A stretch of 64,000 bases of DNA, from assembly GCF_048595595.1 (NCBI RefSeq), contig NZ_CP184347.1; one strand, given 5' to 3'. The notes below the pieces were generated by a model, which saw only the letters and a program-made list of their open reading frames with translations, was not told the origin of the DNA and searched no databases. Positions 51,509 to 60,785 of this stretch are shown one piece after another. The translations under genes were made by a program, and so were the position numbers. Source of the DNA: Bacteroides pyogenes_A. Lineage in GTDB: Bacteria > Bacteroidota > Bacteroidia > Bacteroidales > Bacteroidaceae. Each line of letters begins with the position of its first letter. The first letter of the stretch is position 1.

Positions 51509-52402
51509 ATGATACAGACTAAATTGAAAGGAATGGGGGTAGCACTGATTACTCCTTTCAAAGAGGATGATAGTATTGACTATGACGCCCTCATGCGTAT
51601 GGTAGATTATTTATTGCAGAATAATGCTGATTTCCTGTGTGTCCTTGGAACTACGGCCGAGACTCCGACATTGACCGAAAAAGAAAAAAAGACAATCAAG
51701 AAAAAGGTTGTCGACCGCGTGAATGGAAGAGTGCCGATTCTGCTGGGCGTAGGCGGCAATGATACCCGTGCCGTGGTAGAAGCATTAAAGAATGATGACT
51801 ATACAGGAGTCGACGCTATATTGTCTGTCGTACCTTATTATAACAAACCTTCACAAGAAGGTATTTATCAACATTACAAAGCGATATCAGAGGCTACCGA
51901 TCTTCCCGTTGTTTTGTACAATGTCCCGGGCCGTACAGGTGTTAATATGGCAGCCGAAACGACTTTACGCATCGCTCGTGATTTTGAAAATGTGATCGCT
52001 ATTAAGGAAGCTTCAGGAAATATTACTCAAATGGATGATATCATCAAAAATAAGCCTGATAACTTCGATGTAATTTCTGGCGATGATGGTATTACTTTTC
52101 CGTTAATAACACTCGGCGCAGTTGGAGTAATTTCAGTAATAGGTAATGCTTTCCCACGTGAATTTAGTCGTATGACACGATTGGCACTTCAAGGAGACTT
52201 CGCTAACGCTTTGACGATTCATCACAAATTCACGGAGCTATTCAGCTTGTTATTTGTAGATGGAAATCCTGCAGGGGTGAAATCAATGTTGAATGCAATG
52301 GGGATGATTGAAAATAAACTCCGATTACCATTGGTTCCTACGCGGATTACTACATTTGAGGCTATACGCAAAGTTTTAAACGAATTAAATATCAAATGTT
52401 GA
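51509..52402 (+). CDS. dapA: 4-hydroxy-tetrahydrodipicolinate synthase
   Basis: First enzyme of the lysine/diaminopimelate branch, condensing pyruvate with aspartate semialdehyde. Evidence: ALITPFKEDDSIDYDALMRM, LGTTAETPTLTEKEK, the LYNVPGRTGVNM segment and the Schiff-base lysine in AIKEASGNI. At 297 residues the length is normal. It is a single gene; the terminator at 52458-52509 follows. Diaminopimelate is needed for peptidoglycan. Confidence 0.96.
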   Translation: MIQTKLKGMGVALITPFKEDDSIDYDALMRMVDYLLQNNADFLCVLGTTAETPTLTEKEKKTIKKKVVDRVNGRVPILLGVGGNDTRAVVEALKNDDYTGVDAILSVVPYYNKPSQEGIYQHYKAISEATDLPVVLYNVPGRTGVNMAAETTLRIARDFENVIAIKEASGNITQMDDIIKNKPDNFDVISGDDGITFPLITLGAVGVISVIGNAFPREFSRMTRLALQGDFANALTIHHKFTELFSLLFVDGNPAGVKSMLNAMGMIENKLRLPLVPTRITTFEAIRKVLNELNIKC

Positions 52403-52457
52403 TGGCTATATTGTGATTCTCTTTTTATTTGCGCATAATTAACATTGAAAAGAGTAG

Positions 52458-52509
52458 AAAAGCAAAGAGTGAACTTCAAGTTAGGGGGGCAACATCACTC
52501 TTTGCTTTT
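52458..52509. terminator. Terminator of dapA, 15-bp stem, convergent region
   Basis: AAAAGCAAAGAGTGA (52458-52472) pairs perfectly with TCACTCTTTGCTTTT (52495-52509). Its A- and T-rich ends suit termination on both strands, covering dapA and the Usp gene that ends at 52594. Confidence 0.8.
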
Positions 52510-52593
52510 ATAGAAATTTGGGACATTCGCTGAATATCCACTATTAAACATAATGTAAATTATGAAAAACATAAAATGATTAATTTAATCCAA

Positions 52594-53721
52594 TTATCCG
52601 TTTATATTAATAACAAGTAATGGAGTATCCGAATGAAAGATCATTTTACGTGCAATACCAGGATTAAATAAACGAGCAAATATATTTCTTTTATAAGATG
52701 TTAAAGTAATTATATCAATTTGATTTTCCTTTATATAGCAATCAAGACCTTTTAATATGTTTTCATTTGTTACGACATCATAATGAATTTCAAGACTGGG
52801 ATATTGCTTATGGAAATATTCTTTTATGCCAGCAAGCTTAATTTCATTCCATGTATCTTTTGATTCAGCAAAGTGTATGAGGAATATTGAAAAATGGAAA
52901 GATTTCCATGCATTAAAGAAAGACTCAAAAGCGATAAGATCTCTTTGGTCAAAATTTGTCAAGAAAGCAACTCGCTTTATCTCATTAAATTGTTTAAATG
53001 GTGTATTCTCTGGAATTGCTAATACTGTTGTACGGCTTCTTTCGATAACTTCTGCCGTTACACTGCCAATTAAATCAATATCTTTTTGATTTTTCCCTCT
53101 AGTCCCCATAATAATGATTGGCGGACACTGTTCTTTCGCGTACCTTAAGATTTCTTCTTCGGGAATACCTTCACGCAGAATGCAAGTAAATTTTACATCC
53201 GGAAATTCTCCAGATGAGATTTTTTCTTTTATTTTATCTGATAACAGATTAAGATCAGTATGGACTTTTTTAATAATAGTTTTTACAGATTCTTCATCTC
53301 CAATCTGATAATTAAATACATCTCCATATGGTAATGACGAAGCATATATAGGTGTAAAGTATACATGTAATAGCACTACTTCCAAGTTTTCCAACTTAGC
53401 CAAATTGAAGCCTAGCCCACATGCTTTGAGTGAATAGCCGGAAAAGTCAACTGGAATAAGGATTTTATTCGATTTGCTTTTTACTTTCGGCAAATTCTCT
53501 CCTACAATACTTTCAGAAAGCCAAACAGAACTTTCTGTTATTTTTAAGGCACGAGGTAAATCGCTTTCTTTGATTCTCAAACGGACTCCTGAAGAGACAA
53601 CCGGCTGTATTTGGTTCACATTGTGAATATAGGTTTCTATGCCTTCACTTTCCAGAACATTTTTAAGGATCTGAGCCTTTGTATATGTCAATATAGCCAG
53701 TGTTACTAATTTATCTTCCAT
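52594..53721 (-). CDS. Tandem universal stress protein with N-terminal DUF2007-like domain
   Basis: A 375-residue cytoplasmic protein. The first ~70 residues (MEDKLVTLAILTYTKAQILKNVLESEGIETYIHNVNQ) resemble DUF2007 putative signal-transducing domains. Then come two Usp repeats: KILIPVDFSGYSLKACGLGFNLAKLENLEVVLLHVY and VAFLTNFDQRDLIAFESFF, with the ATP-site-like GTRGKNQKDIDLIGS in the first. The second repeat is more diverged. The ATG at 53721 gives the shorter form; one at 53748 adds nine residues. Confidence 0.88.
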   Translation of the reverse strand: MEDKLVTLAILTYTKAQILKNVLESEGIETYIHNVNQIQPVVSSGVRLRIKESDLPRALKITESSVWLSESIVGENLPKVKSKSNKILIPVDFSGYSLKACGLGFNLAKLENLEVVLLHVYFTPIYASSLPYGDVFNYQIGDEESVKTIIKKVHTDLNLLSDKIKEKISSGEFPDVKFTCILREGIPEEEILRYAKEQCPPIIIMGTRGKNQKDIDLIGSVTAEVIERSRTTVLAIPENTPFKQFNEIKRVAFLTNFDQRDLIAFESFFNAWKSFHFSIFLIHFAESKDTWNEIKLAGIKEYFHKQYPSLEIHYDVVTNENILKGLDCYIKENQIDIITLTSYKRNIFARLFNPGIARKMIFHSDTPLLVINING

Positions 53722-53793
53722 AAAAAATGATTTTATAATGTGAATCAATCAAGAAATCCCAACCGTATTAAAACTGTTGGGATTCAATATATT

Positions 53794-54084
53794 TTAGATT
53801 TGCATAAATTCGGTAGCCTGTTTCTTGTCTATATTCATATTCAACTCATCTAAAATTTTTAGAGCCCGATCAAGAACGGTTGTATCATCCAACATCACAA
53901 GCCCACCATCTGGACCGGGCTCTAGATGTATTCCGACACTTTTCCCTTCCTTAAAATTGTGTCCTCCAAAAAAGTTACGCACAGTATCCACGTGCAAACC
54001 GAGTTCATCCGCTATTCTATGCATGCTACCGCTAGGCAATGAATCTTTAATTTTACGAAGTTCATTAAACGTAATTGTCCTCAT
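53794..54084 (-). CDS. Small putative DNA-binding protein
   Basis: A 96-residue protein. Residues 10-40 form a helix-turn-helix-like segment (KIKDSLPSGSMHRIADELGLHVDTVRNFFGG), followed by an IHLEPGPDGGLVMLDDTTVLDRALKILDELN part. It looks like a conserved small Bacteroidales protein, possibly a regulator. It lies between the Usp gene and the bat operon on the same strand, behind the bat terminator at 54142-54183. Confidence 0.7.
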   Translation of the reverse strand: MRTITFNELRKIKDSLPSGSMHRIADELGLHVDTVRNFFGGHNFKEGKSVGIHLEPGPDGGLVMLDDTTVLDRALKILDELNMNIDKKQATEFMQI

Positions 54085-54141
54085 GTTTCATAAATTTAAT
54101 GGTTAATACTATAATGTATTTGATTATACGCTATAAACTTA

Positions 54142-54183
54142 AGCAAAAAAAAAGATAAAACAAATTATTTGCTTATCTTTTTT
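54142..54183 (-). terminator. Terminator of the bat operon
   Basis: AAAAAAGATAA (54148-54158) pairs with TTATCTTTTTT (54173-54183); on the minus strand the hairpin is followed by further Ts. It lies 29 bases past the batE stop codon. Confidence 0.7.
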
Positions 54184-54211
54184 CCCTTAATTGATAAAAT
54201 GTATTAACGTT

Positions 54212-55012
54212 TTAAATTTCTTCAACAGTGGTAGACGATACCCAGCCGACTTTCCCATCTTCTAGACGAATTTCTTTCCACCCTTTCATTGAGTTATCTT
54301 TTATATTTACTTTTCTCCCTTCATGCAAAATAAATAAACTTGTTCCATTTTCGCTTGGTGTACTGCGCACAGTAACACTTGGAGTTATAATGATTGCATC
54401 CGTTCGATTGACTAAGCGCTTTTTAAGTTGCCAAGCAAATAGATTAGAAGAAATTACAATAATCAGACACACGACTCCCGATATGAATCCTATTTTTTTC
54501 CATACTATCTGTTTGGAAAATATAAATAAAACCAAAGCTGTGACAAATAAAACAAAAGATACAATCCCCAATATAGCCCATGAGTCCATACTCATACTAT
54601 TAATCAAGGCTTTAGTCCACGTTACAAAAAATATTTCCGGAACTAGTTCGACCTTATCAATCGTTTTGGCACGGGCAATCTCTAAATTAGCTTGTATATC
54701 AGTACTACCCGGTTGTAAAAGCAAAGCACGCTCATAATTTAATATGGCTCTGGCTATTTCTCCTGATTTATAATAAGAGTTTCCTAAATTATAATAGATT
54801 TCCGCAGCTTCTCCTCGTTTTAATAATGTTTCGTAGATTTGAATGGCTTTACCATATTCATTTCTCATATAGGCCGAATCCCCTTCGGCTTTGGTTACGA
54901 CATTTAATTTTTTATCAGCTGCTATTACATGACCGTCTCTATATACAGAGTCTATTTGTCCGAATGCTAACTCCGAAGTTGATAACAATATATATAATAA
55001 TATTTTTTTCAT
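54212..55012 (-). CDS. batE: BatE: TPR and SH3-domain membrane protein
   Basis: A 266-residue protein with a signal peptide (residues 1-18, ILLYILLSTSELAFG then Q). TPR repeats lie at about 45-115 (SAYMRNEYGKAIQIYETLL, AEIYYNLGNSYYKSGEIARAILNYERAL). Two helices follow at about 145-165 and 173-193. The C-terminal bacterial SH3 domain covers about 205-266 (VRSTPSENGTSLFILHEGRKVNI...GWVS). This is the standard BatE layout; the TPR part would be periplasmic. It is the last gene of the bat operon, which is required for aerotolerance in B. fragilis. Confidence 0.9.
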   Translation of the reverse strand: MKKILLYILLSTSELAFGQIDSVYRDGHVIAADKKLNVVTKAEGDSAYMRNEYGKAIQIYETLLKRGEAAEIYYNLGNSYYKSGEIARAILNYERALLLQPGSTDIQANLEIARAKTIDKVELVPEIFFVTWTKALINSMSMDSWAILGIVSFVLFVTALVLFIFSKQIVWKKIGFISGVVCLIIVISSNLFAWQLKKRLVNRTDAIIITPSVTVRSTPSENGTSLFILHEGRKVNIKDNSMKGWKEIRLEDGKVGWVSSTTVEEI

Positions 55013-55030
55013 AATTTAAAATATTCAGAA

Positions 55031-56854
55031 TTAATTTTTTATAGAGCTTTCCATTTTGCTGATTATATCTATTGACGATGAATATGCTTTATCCATTGCT
55101 TCCCGATTTTCATCTCCAGGTGCAAAACGGGCAAACTCACAACTGTCTAATGTATCTAGAAATTCAATGATTAGTCTTTCATCTACTCCGTGATTTCTAA
55201 GCTTTTCCTCAATATTGTCTTTTGACAAAAGAGAAACCGGAATACTTAATTTATCACTAATATATCCCCATAAAGCTTTCAGAACTTCGTCATAAAATGC
55301 TTCGCTTTTATTCTCGGATAGTAGCTTTTCAGCTATTTTCATACGCTTCGTTGCTATCTTATTCGCTTTCTTTGTTTTCATCTTTGCAACATTTGCATTT
55401 TCGATTACCTGTTTACGATAAGCAAAGAATAATATAACAAAACCTAAGGAAGGAATAATGTAAAACAGCCAATATCTCATTGATCCATAGAAAAAGTGTC
55501 CTTTAGGCTTAAGACTCACTTCATTCTGCATAATATAACGAATATCCTCTCCTAATACTTTCAGATCTTCCTTATTAGTGAAGTTAGCAATCACTTGATT
55601 GGCATTCCCTGCTCCTTTTTCAACTTCAACCGTATATTCTTCCGTATGTAAAGTTTTATAAGATCTTGATCGAATATCAAAATAGCTGAAAGAAATTGCA
55701 GGAATTTTGTAAGTACCTGCATGTCTTGGAATAGCTAAACACTCAATAATTTTATTTCCTGTAAGTCCATCTCGAGTGAGCCGAACCTGATGATCTGTTT
55801 TAGGGTCGTAGATTTCAAAGTCATTAGGAAATTTCACCTCCGGGCTGGAAATTAATTTTAGATTTCCAGTACCGGAAATAACTATTTTGACGGTGAGCGC
55901 ATCGTTCGTCTTTAATTTTTCGTTGTTAATGGAAGAAGAAATAGAGAACTCTCCCACTCCACCGGTAAAACTTGCAGGTTTATTGGCAGGAAGCGAATGA
56001 ACATCTATTGAAATTCTGGGAGTTACAATATTCTTTCTGATTTCAAGTATATTACTTCCTCCATTGAAAAAAGCTTCAAAAGGATCATCAGATTGTATGG
56101 CCTTTCCTATAGTCATTTGAAACTGTGCCGGTTCGATAAATAGTTTGCCCGACTGTTGTGGGAAAAGAACAAATTGGCGATATACCGCCGTGGAGTAGTT
56201 GCGACCATTATAGTGTTCCTGGCTCCATCTGGCATTAGCAGGCATTTCAATTTCTTGTGAATGGAAGCCTTTAAAATCCGGAAGTTTTGCACTATTCAAT
56301 TGTAAGTTCGGTTCTCTGGTATATATTTTATATGTCAGTACAAAAGCTTCTTGTTCGTATACATTCGTTTTGCTGGCTGTAGCTGTAATAAATAAATCTT
56401 GGTTAGAAACGGTTGTTCCGGAGGAAGAGCGGGCAGTTCCGGAAGTTTGTCCCCTACTTCCACCTTGTTCTTGGGGTAGAACCTTTATTTTTACAGAGTT
56501 TGAAACAAGTTGGTTACCGTCTGCCATGACAGAAGCTCCGGGAATGGAATATTCACCCGCTTCAGTGGCCATTAAAATAAAAGTATAAGTAATACTGCTG
56601 GTGGAAGTTATATTTCCGTTTACTATTTGTGTACTGCTTTGCTGCGAGCGGCTAGGTCCCATCAACACATCAAAACCTTTAATGGAAGGTGCACGAAAAT
56701 CTTTTATTTTCTGCGTGGTTACTGTATAAGATAAGCGAAATTGGTCACCTACAGCTACCACATCGGGTGCAGAAGCCTTGAATGAGATATTATCAGCAAC
56801 AGCCTGCGTGCAAAATGCCGTTAATGTCATCCATATAATAAGAAGTTCTTTCAT
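55031..56854 (-). CDS. batD: BatD: large exported membrane-anchored protein
   Basis: A 607-residue protein with a signal peptide (about residues 1-20), a long all-beta periplasmic region and one helix at about 460-480 (YWLFYIIPSLGFVILFFAY), then a basic cytoplasmic tail (KKANKIATKRMKI). The BatD family is marked by SFKASAPDVVAVGDQFRLSYTV and the later DALTVKIVISGTGNLKLI. It probably works with the VWA proteins BatA and BatB. It starts 31 bases after batC. Confidence 0.9.
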   Translation of the reverse strand: MKELLIIWMTLTAFCTQAVADNISFKASAPDVVAVGDQFRLSYTVTTQKIKDFRAPSIKGFDVLMGPSRSQQSSTQIVNGNITSTSSITYTFILMATEAGEYSIPGASVMADGNQLVSNSVKIKVLPQEQGGSRGQTSGTARSSSGTTVSNQDLFITATASKTNVYEQEAFVLTYKIYTREPNLQLNSAKLPDFKGFHSQEIEMPANARWSQEHYNGRNYSTAVYRQFVLFPQQSGKLFIEPAQFQMTIGKAIQSDDPFEAFFNGGSNILEIRKNIVTPRISIDVHSLPANKPASFTGGVGEFSISSSINNEKLKTNDALTVKIVISGTGNLKLISSPEVKFPNDFEIYDPKTDHQVRLTRDGLTGNKIIECLAIPRHAGTYKIPAISFSYFDIRSRSYKTLHTEEYTVEVEKGAGNANQVIANFTNKEDLKVLGEDIRYIMQNEVSLKPKGHFFYGSMRYWLFYIIPSLGFVILFFAYRKQVIENANVAKMKTKKANKIATKRMKIAEKLLSENKSEAFYDEVLKALWGYISDKLSIPVSLLSKDNIEEKLRNHGVDERLIIEFLDTLDSCEFARFAPGDENREAMDKAYSSSIDIISKMESSIKN

Positions 56855-56885
56855 TGCTTAGAAATTTATATCATCTATTTTTATT

Positions 56886-57587
56886 TTACCAATCTTTTTC
56901 CAAACGTCCGCTTTGGATTACCCTTTGTTGTTTTTTTACTTTGTCTTGGACATTTTTTTCATCTTGCATAACGGAGTTCAATAGCTGTTCGGCATTTTCT
57001 TTAGACATTTCATTTTCTTTCTTTTCAGATTTAGGAGGTTGCTGATCTTTTTTATCATCTTTTTTCTGATCATTTTGCTTCTCTTCTTTTTGATCTTGCT
57101 TTTTACTCTGGTCTTTGTCTTGATTTTGACTTTGTTGCTGTTGCTGATTTTTCAACATCTTTTGCGCTAAAGCCAAGTTATACCGTGTTTCATGATCTGA
57201 AGGATTATTACGTAAAGACATTTTATACGCTTCTACCGCTTGTGCATAATCTCTTGCTGCTTGAAGAAGTACTCCCATGTTATGATAGATTTGAGACAGT
57301 TTTGGTTTATCTTTTTCTATTTTGGCAGCAGCCGTATACTGTTCCATAGCATCTTTAAACTTTTGTTGTTGAGAAAGTGCATTTCCCAAATTATACATCG
57401 AAATAGCAGATTGAGGATTTACCTCCAATGCTTTCCGATAGTTCACTTCGGCATCGACAAATGTACTGTCTTTAAAAAAACGGTTACCTTTGCGAATATA
57501 GTCACGTTCTGCTTTCTGGGCGGAGATACCGGCAGTAAAACACAGAAGAATCACAAACAATAAATATTTGATTTTGAAAATATACAT
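56886..57587 (-). CDS. batC: BatC: exported TPR protein with charged tail
   Basis: A 233-residue protein with a signal peptide (about 1-23), TPR repeats at about 27-140 (YIRKGNRFFKDSTFVDAEVNYRKAL, AISMYNLGNALSQQQKFKDAMEQYTAAA), then a highly charged Q/K/D/E-rich stretch (about 145-200) that is probably disordered. It is the bat operon's TPR partner, likely periplasmic, and starts two bases after batB, so translation may be coupled. Confidence 0.9.
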   Translation of the reverse strand: MYIFKIKYLLFVILLCFTAGISAQKAERDYIRKGNRFFKDSTFVDAEVNYRKALEVNPQSAISMYNLGNALSQQQKFKDAMEQYTAAAKIEKDKPKLSQIYHNMGVLLQAARDYAQAVEAYKMSLRNNPSDHETRYNLALAQKMLKNQQQQQSQNQDKDQSKKQDQKEEKQNDQKKDDKKDQQPPKSEKKENEMSKENAEQLLNSVMQDEKNVQDKVKKQQRVIQSGRLEKDW

Positions 57588-57589
57588 GA

Positions 57590-58621
57590 TTACCTCTTAT
57601 TATGAGAAAATAAATGAATATTCTTAAACAATGGATTTTTACGATCCAAGATTAAGATATCGGCCAATAGTAATAACAGAATAATCCAGGCAACAGCTTG
57701 GAACTGCTCATTGTATTCGGTATACACTTTCGACTCTACATCGGATTTTGCCATCTTGTTTATTTCCTGATTGATTGCTTTTTGAGCGGCGTTCGTATTA
57801 TCTACCCGTATATATATACCTTTTCCTTCTTTTGCAATTACCTGGCACATAGCTTCATTTAGCCGGGTAACAATTACATTACCTTCTCTGTCTCGTCGGA
57901 AATCATTGGTTCCTTCTGCAGGTATGGGTGCTCCTTCGGGCATTCCTACTCCCAGCACACTTACTTGTATGCCCTTTTCCGCCGCCTCTTTAGCTGCTTC
58001 TACCGCTCCTCCTTCATGATTTTCTCCATCGGTTATCACGACAATAGCACGTCCTACCCCTTCTTGAGGCGTAAAGCTACGGGTTGCAAGTTTGATGGCT
58101 TCTCCAATTGCAGTTCCTTGTTTAGATATCAATGAAGGAGATATGGATTCCAAAAACATTTTAGCAGAAATATAATCGCTCGTTATGGGGAGCTGCGTAA
58201 ATGCATTCCCGGCAAAAACTATCATTCCTACTTTATCGTTATCCATTTCGTCAACAAGACGGGATACCAATCGCTTGGCTTTTTCCAACCGGCTTGGTTG
58301 AACATCTTGCGCAAGCATAGAGTTCGAAATATCCAAAGCTATGATCACTTCTACTCCTTTGTGTTTTGCTGTCTCCAATTTGGAACCGAATTGAGGACGA
58401 GCCAACAATACCGAAAACAGTCCGATTGCAGTAATAATAATCCAAAATTTTACGTCAGGACGATATTTGGAAACATCGGGCATTAGTTGGGCCAACAAAT
58501 AGGGGTCTCCAAAACGCCGAATATTCTTTCTTCTTTTATAATTTGAATAAAAGTAGAAAATTGCCAGTAAAGGCAATAATAACAACAGGTACAAATATGC
58601 AGGTTCTTCGAATCGGAACAT
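57590..58621 (-). CDS. batB: BatB: membrane-bound von Willebrand A protein
   Basis: A 343-residue protein with N-terminal helices (residues 8-24 and 60-77), a VWA domain (about 88-290) and a C-terminal helix (about 310-328). The MIDAS metal site is DISNSMLAQD (DxSxS) at about residue 95, with IVVITDGENHEGG later. The N- and C-terminal helices put the VWA domain in the cytoplasm or periplasm depending on orientation; the charge pattern does not settle it. Central member of the aerotolerance operon with BatA. Confidence 0.92.
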   Translation of the reverse strand: MFRFEEPAYLYLLLLLPLLAIFYFYSNYKRRKNIRRFGDPYLLAQLMPDVSKYRPDVKFWIIITAIGLFSVLLARPQFGSKLETAKHKGVEVIIALDISNSMLAQDVQPSRLEKAKRLVSRLVDEMDNDKVGMIVFAGNAFTQLPITSDYISAKMFLESISPSLISKQGTAIGEAIKLATRSFTPQEGVGRAIVVITDGENHEGGAVEAAKEAAEKGIQVSVLGVGMPEGAPIPAEGTNDFRRDREGNVIVTRLNEAMCQVIAKEGKGIYIRVDNTNAAQKAINQEINKMAKSDVESKVYTEYNEQFQAVAWIILLLLLADILILDRKNPLFKNIHLFSHNKR

Positions 58622-58667
58622 TTTTTATTGTTTTACAATTTATAAATACGATTGATAAGCTGTTTTT

Positions 58668-59651
58668 TTAAGGAATTTTCTTGAGTATCGAATTGCGCAA
58701 CAAGACTTCGAGCAGTACACATATAAAAGCTGCCAAAGCAAACCATCGATACTCCTCTTCCCGTTTATTATACTCTTTTACATTGAGTTTTGTTTTTTCC
58801 AGTTTGTCAATTTCCGTATATACTTCTTTTAATTTAGTATTACTTGTAGCACGGAAGTAGTTGCCTTCTGTCGTTCCGGCAATCTGAGTCAATGTTCTCT
58901 CGTCGATTTCCACCGGCATATTGACATATTGCACCGTATTCCCCATTGGATAAGGGTAAGGCGCTACTCCATTCGTACCTACCCCTATAGTGTATATCCG
59001 TATTCCAAAACTTTTGGCGATTTCAGCCGCAGTCAAAGGAGATATATCCCCTTTATTGTTGGTTCCGTCTGTCAGCAAAATAATCACTTTGGATTTGGCT
59101 TTGCTGTCCTTTAGGCGGGTAGCTGCATTGGCTATTCCCATGCCGATGGCGGTACCGTCTTCTATCAATCCGCATTTTATGTTGTGAATTATATCCGATA
59201 ATACAGAATGGTCCACCGTAAGCGGACATTGAGTAAACGATTCGCCTGCAAACAATGTAATTCCGATATTATCGTTGGCCCGCCCGTTCACAAATTCGGC
59301 AGCTACGTCTTTGGCCGCTTCGAGTCGGTTTGGTTTTAAATCCTCAGCCAACATACTGGTAGATACATCGATAGCCAGCATAATATCAATCCCTTCTATT
59401 TCACTGTTCTGCCATTTATTGGTTGTTTGCGGGCGTGCAAGCACCAGAATTATCAATATAAAAGCGAGTACACGTAATATAAACGGAGCGTGTAGTAAAT
59501 AGTTCTTATAACTTTTGGGAGTATGGGCATACACTCGCGCGTCCGAAATTTGCAGTGTAGCTTCACTCCTTCTATACTTTAATATATACCATACAACGTA
59601 AGGTATAAGCAATAGCAGTAAGAACAAATATTCGATATTGGCAAAAACCAT
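58668..59651 (-). CDS. batA: BatA: membrane-bound von Willebrand A protein
   Basis: A 327-residue protein with two N-terminal helices (residues 5-24 and 54-70), a VWA domain with MIDAS motif AIDVSTSMLAEDL at about 92-104, and a final helix near 300-318. KVIILLTDGTNNKGDISP contains the second metal-site loop. It pairs with BatB in an assembly that probably needs the MoxR ATPase. It lies 46 bases before batB. Confidence 0.92.
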   Translation of the reverse strand: MVFANIEYLFLLLLLIPYVVWYILKYRRSEATLQISDARVYAHTPKSYKNYLLHAPFILRVLAFILIILVLARPQTTNKWQNSEIEGIDIMLAIDVSTSMLAEDLKPNRLEAAKDVAAEFVNGRANDNIGITLFAGESFTQCPLTVDHSVLSDIIHNIKCGLIEDGTAIGMGIANAATRLKDSKAKSKVIILLTDGTNNKGDISPLTAAEIAKSFGIRIYTIGVGTNGVAPYPYPMGNTVQYVNMPVEIDERTLTQIAGTTEGNYFRATSNTKLKEVYTEIDKLEKTKLNVKEYNKREEEYRWFALAAFICVLLEVLLRNSILKKIP

Positions 59652-59699
59652 TTTACTTCTGATTTAACAAAATTCCTATTTAGCATCCCAGCTTTTATG

Positions 59700-60785
59700 C
59701 TATGCAAAAAGTTCATAGAGCTGGATACCGATGTATATACAAGTGCTTATCAAGGCTATTGATAAAAACGTAATGCCCAGAACCAAGAGAATCTTTACGC
59801 GTAAAGAACGTTTCTCTATGATTGTAATTTCCGTTGGTTGCGGCTTCTTCTCTTCTTCTAGTTGCTTTGTCTCATCAATAAAATCAATAGCATTAATCAA
59901 ATTGGCATCGTTTTCATTCATCAGAGGAGCATGTTTGGCGAATTTGACCAAATCAGCAGTTTGGAAAAGGAGCTGTAAATCTGATATCGCCTCTTTATCT
60001 CTTATCTTTAATAAGTTATCTATGATTTCTGAGGAAGTCATTTCCAACGCATTAAACCCGAAACGATCTTTAATATACGTGCGAATAACATCAGTTAATT
60101 CGGTATAGTACTCCTTCGAATACCCCTTTTGCCAAATTTTCTCGCTTTTAATCCGCTCTATTTCTTTCATTGCCGTTTGGTGTGGGGGCAATTTCGGTTC
60201 TATCTTTACTTTTCTTATAATAGGCTTATTATCACGAAGGCGAACTATAAGATAAATAAGTAGGACCAGCAAAGGTAATGTAAGAAATGAGCATCCTATT
60301 AAGCCGTACCAATCTGCCCATGAGAAAGGAGCTTTCATTACAGTTTTTTGCCCGAAAAAATGATCCGGATGCAACGTGTCTACCGGCATAGAGTATACTT
60401 TCAGCGCCAATGCATTCGACTTATATACCTTGCCGTCAACTGTCACCGGCATAGGAGGCAAGTAATACAACGCCGAATCAAAAGAAGTAATGGTATATTC
60501 CTGAGTCATCAACATTCGCTGGTGATCATTCAGGTATTGTGTATCGAGCTTTGCAATTTCTACAATCTCCACTCCGTTAACGAGAGTGTCAATATATGCC
60601 GGAAATGACGCTTGTTGTTTGGCATCCATAGCCGCTTGCAATCGTATTTTTGTTTGTTCTCCAATTAGAATCTGTAAAGAATCGATCTTTGCTTCTATCG
60701 TGACAGATTGTGCTCCAGCATTACTAACAGATAACAAACATAACAGTATTATCAGAACAATATTTTTATTCATGCTCGATTCCAT
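59700..60785 (-). CDS. Bat-operon membrane protein of unknown function
   Basis: A 361-residue protein between the DUF58 gene and batA. A signal peptide (residues 5-26, IVLIILLCLLSVSNAGA then Q) precedes a beta-rich periplasmic domain. A helix lies at about 164-187 (LIGCSFLTLPLLVLLIYLIV), then a soluble part with IRTYIKDRFGFNALEMTSSEII, and a last helix at about 332-352. Similar proteins occupy this place in other Bacteroidetes bat operons. The ATG at 60785 overlaps the DUF58 stop (TAATG), so translation is probably coupled; an ATG at 60773 is an alternative. Confidence 0.8.
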   Translation of the reverse strand: MESSMNKNIVLIILLCLLSVSNAGAQSVTIEAKIDSLQILIGEQTKIRLQAAMDAKQQASFPAYIDTLVNGVEIVEIAKLDTQYLNDHQRMLMTQEYTITSFDSALYYLPPMPVTVDGKVYKSNALALKVYSMPVDTLHPDHFFGQKTVMKAPFSWADWYGLIGCSFLTLPLLVLLIYLIVRLRDNKPIIRKVKIEPKLPPHQTAMKEIERIKSEKIWQKGYSKEYYTELTDVIRTYIKDRFGFNALEMTSSEIIDNLLKIRDKEAISDLQLLFQTADLVKFAKHAPLMNENDANLINAIDFIDETKQLEEEKKPQPTEITIIEKRSLRVKILLVLGITFLSIALISTCIYIGIQLYELFA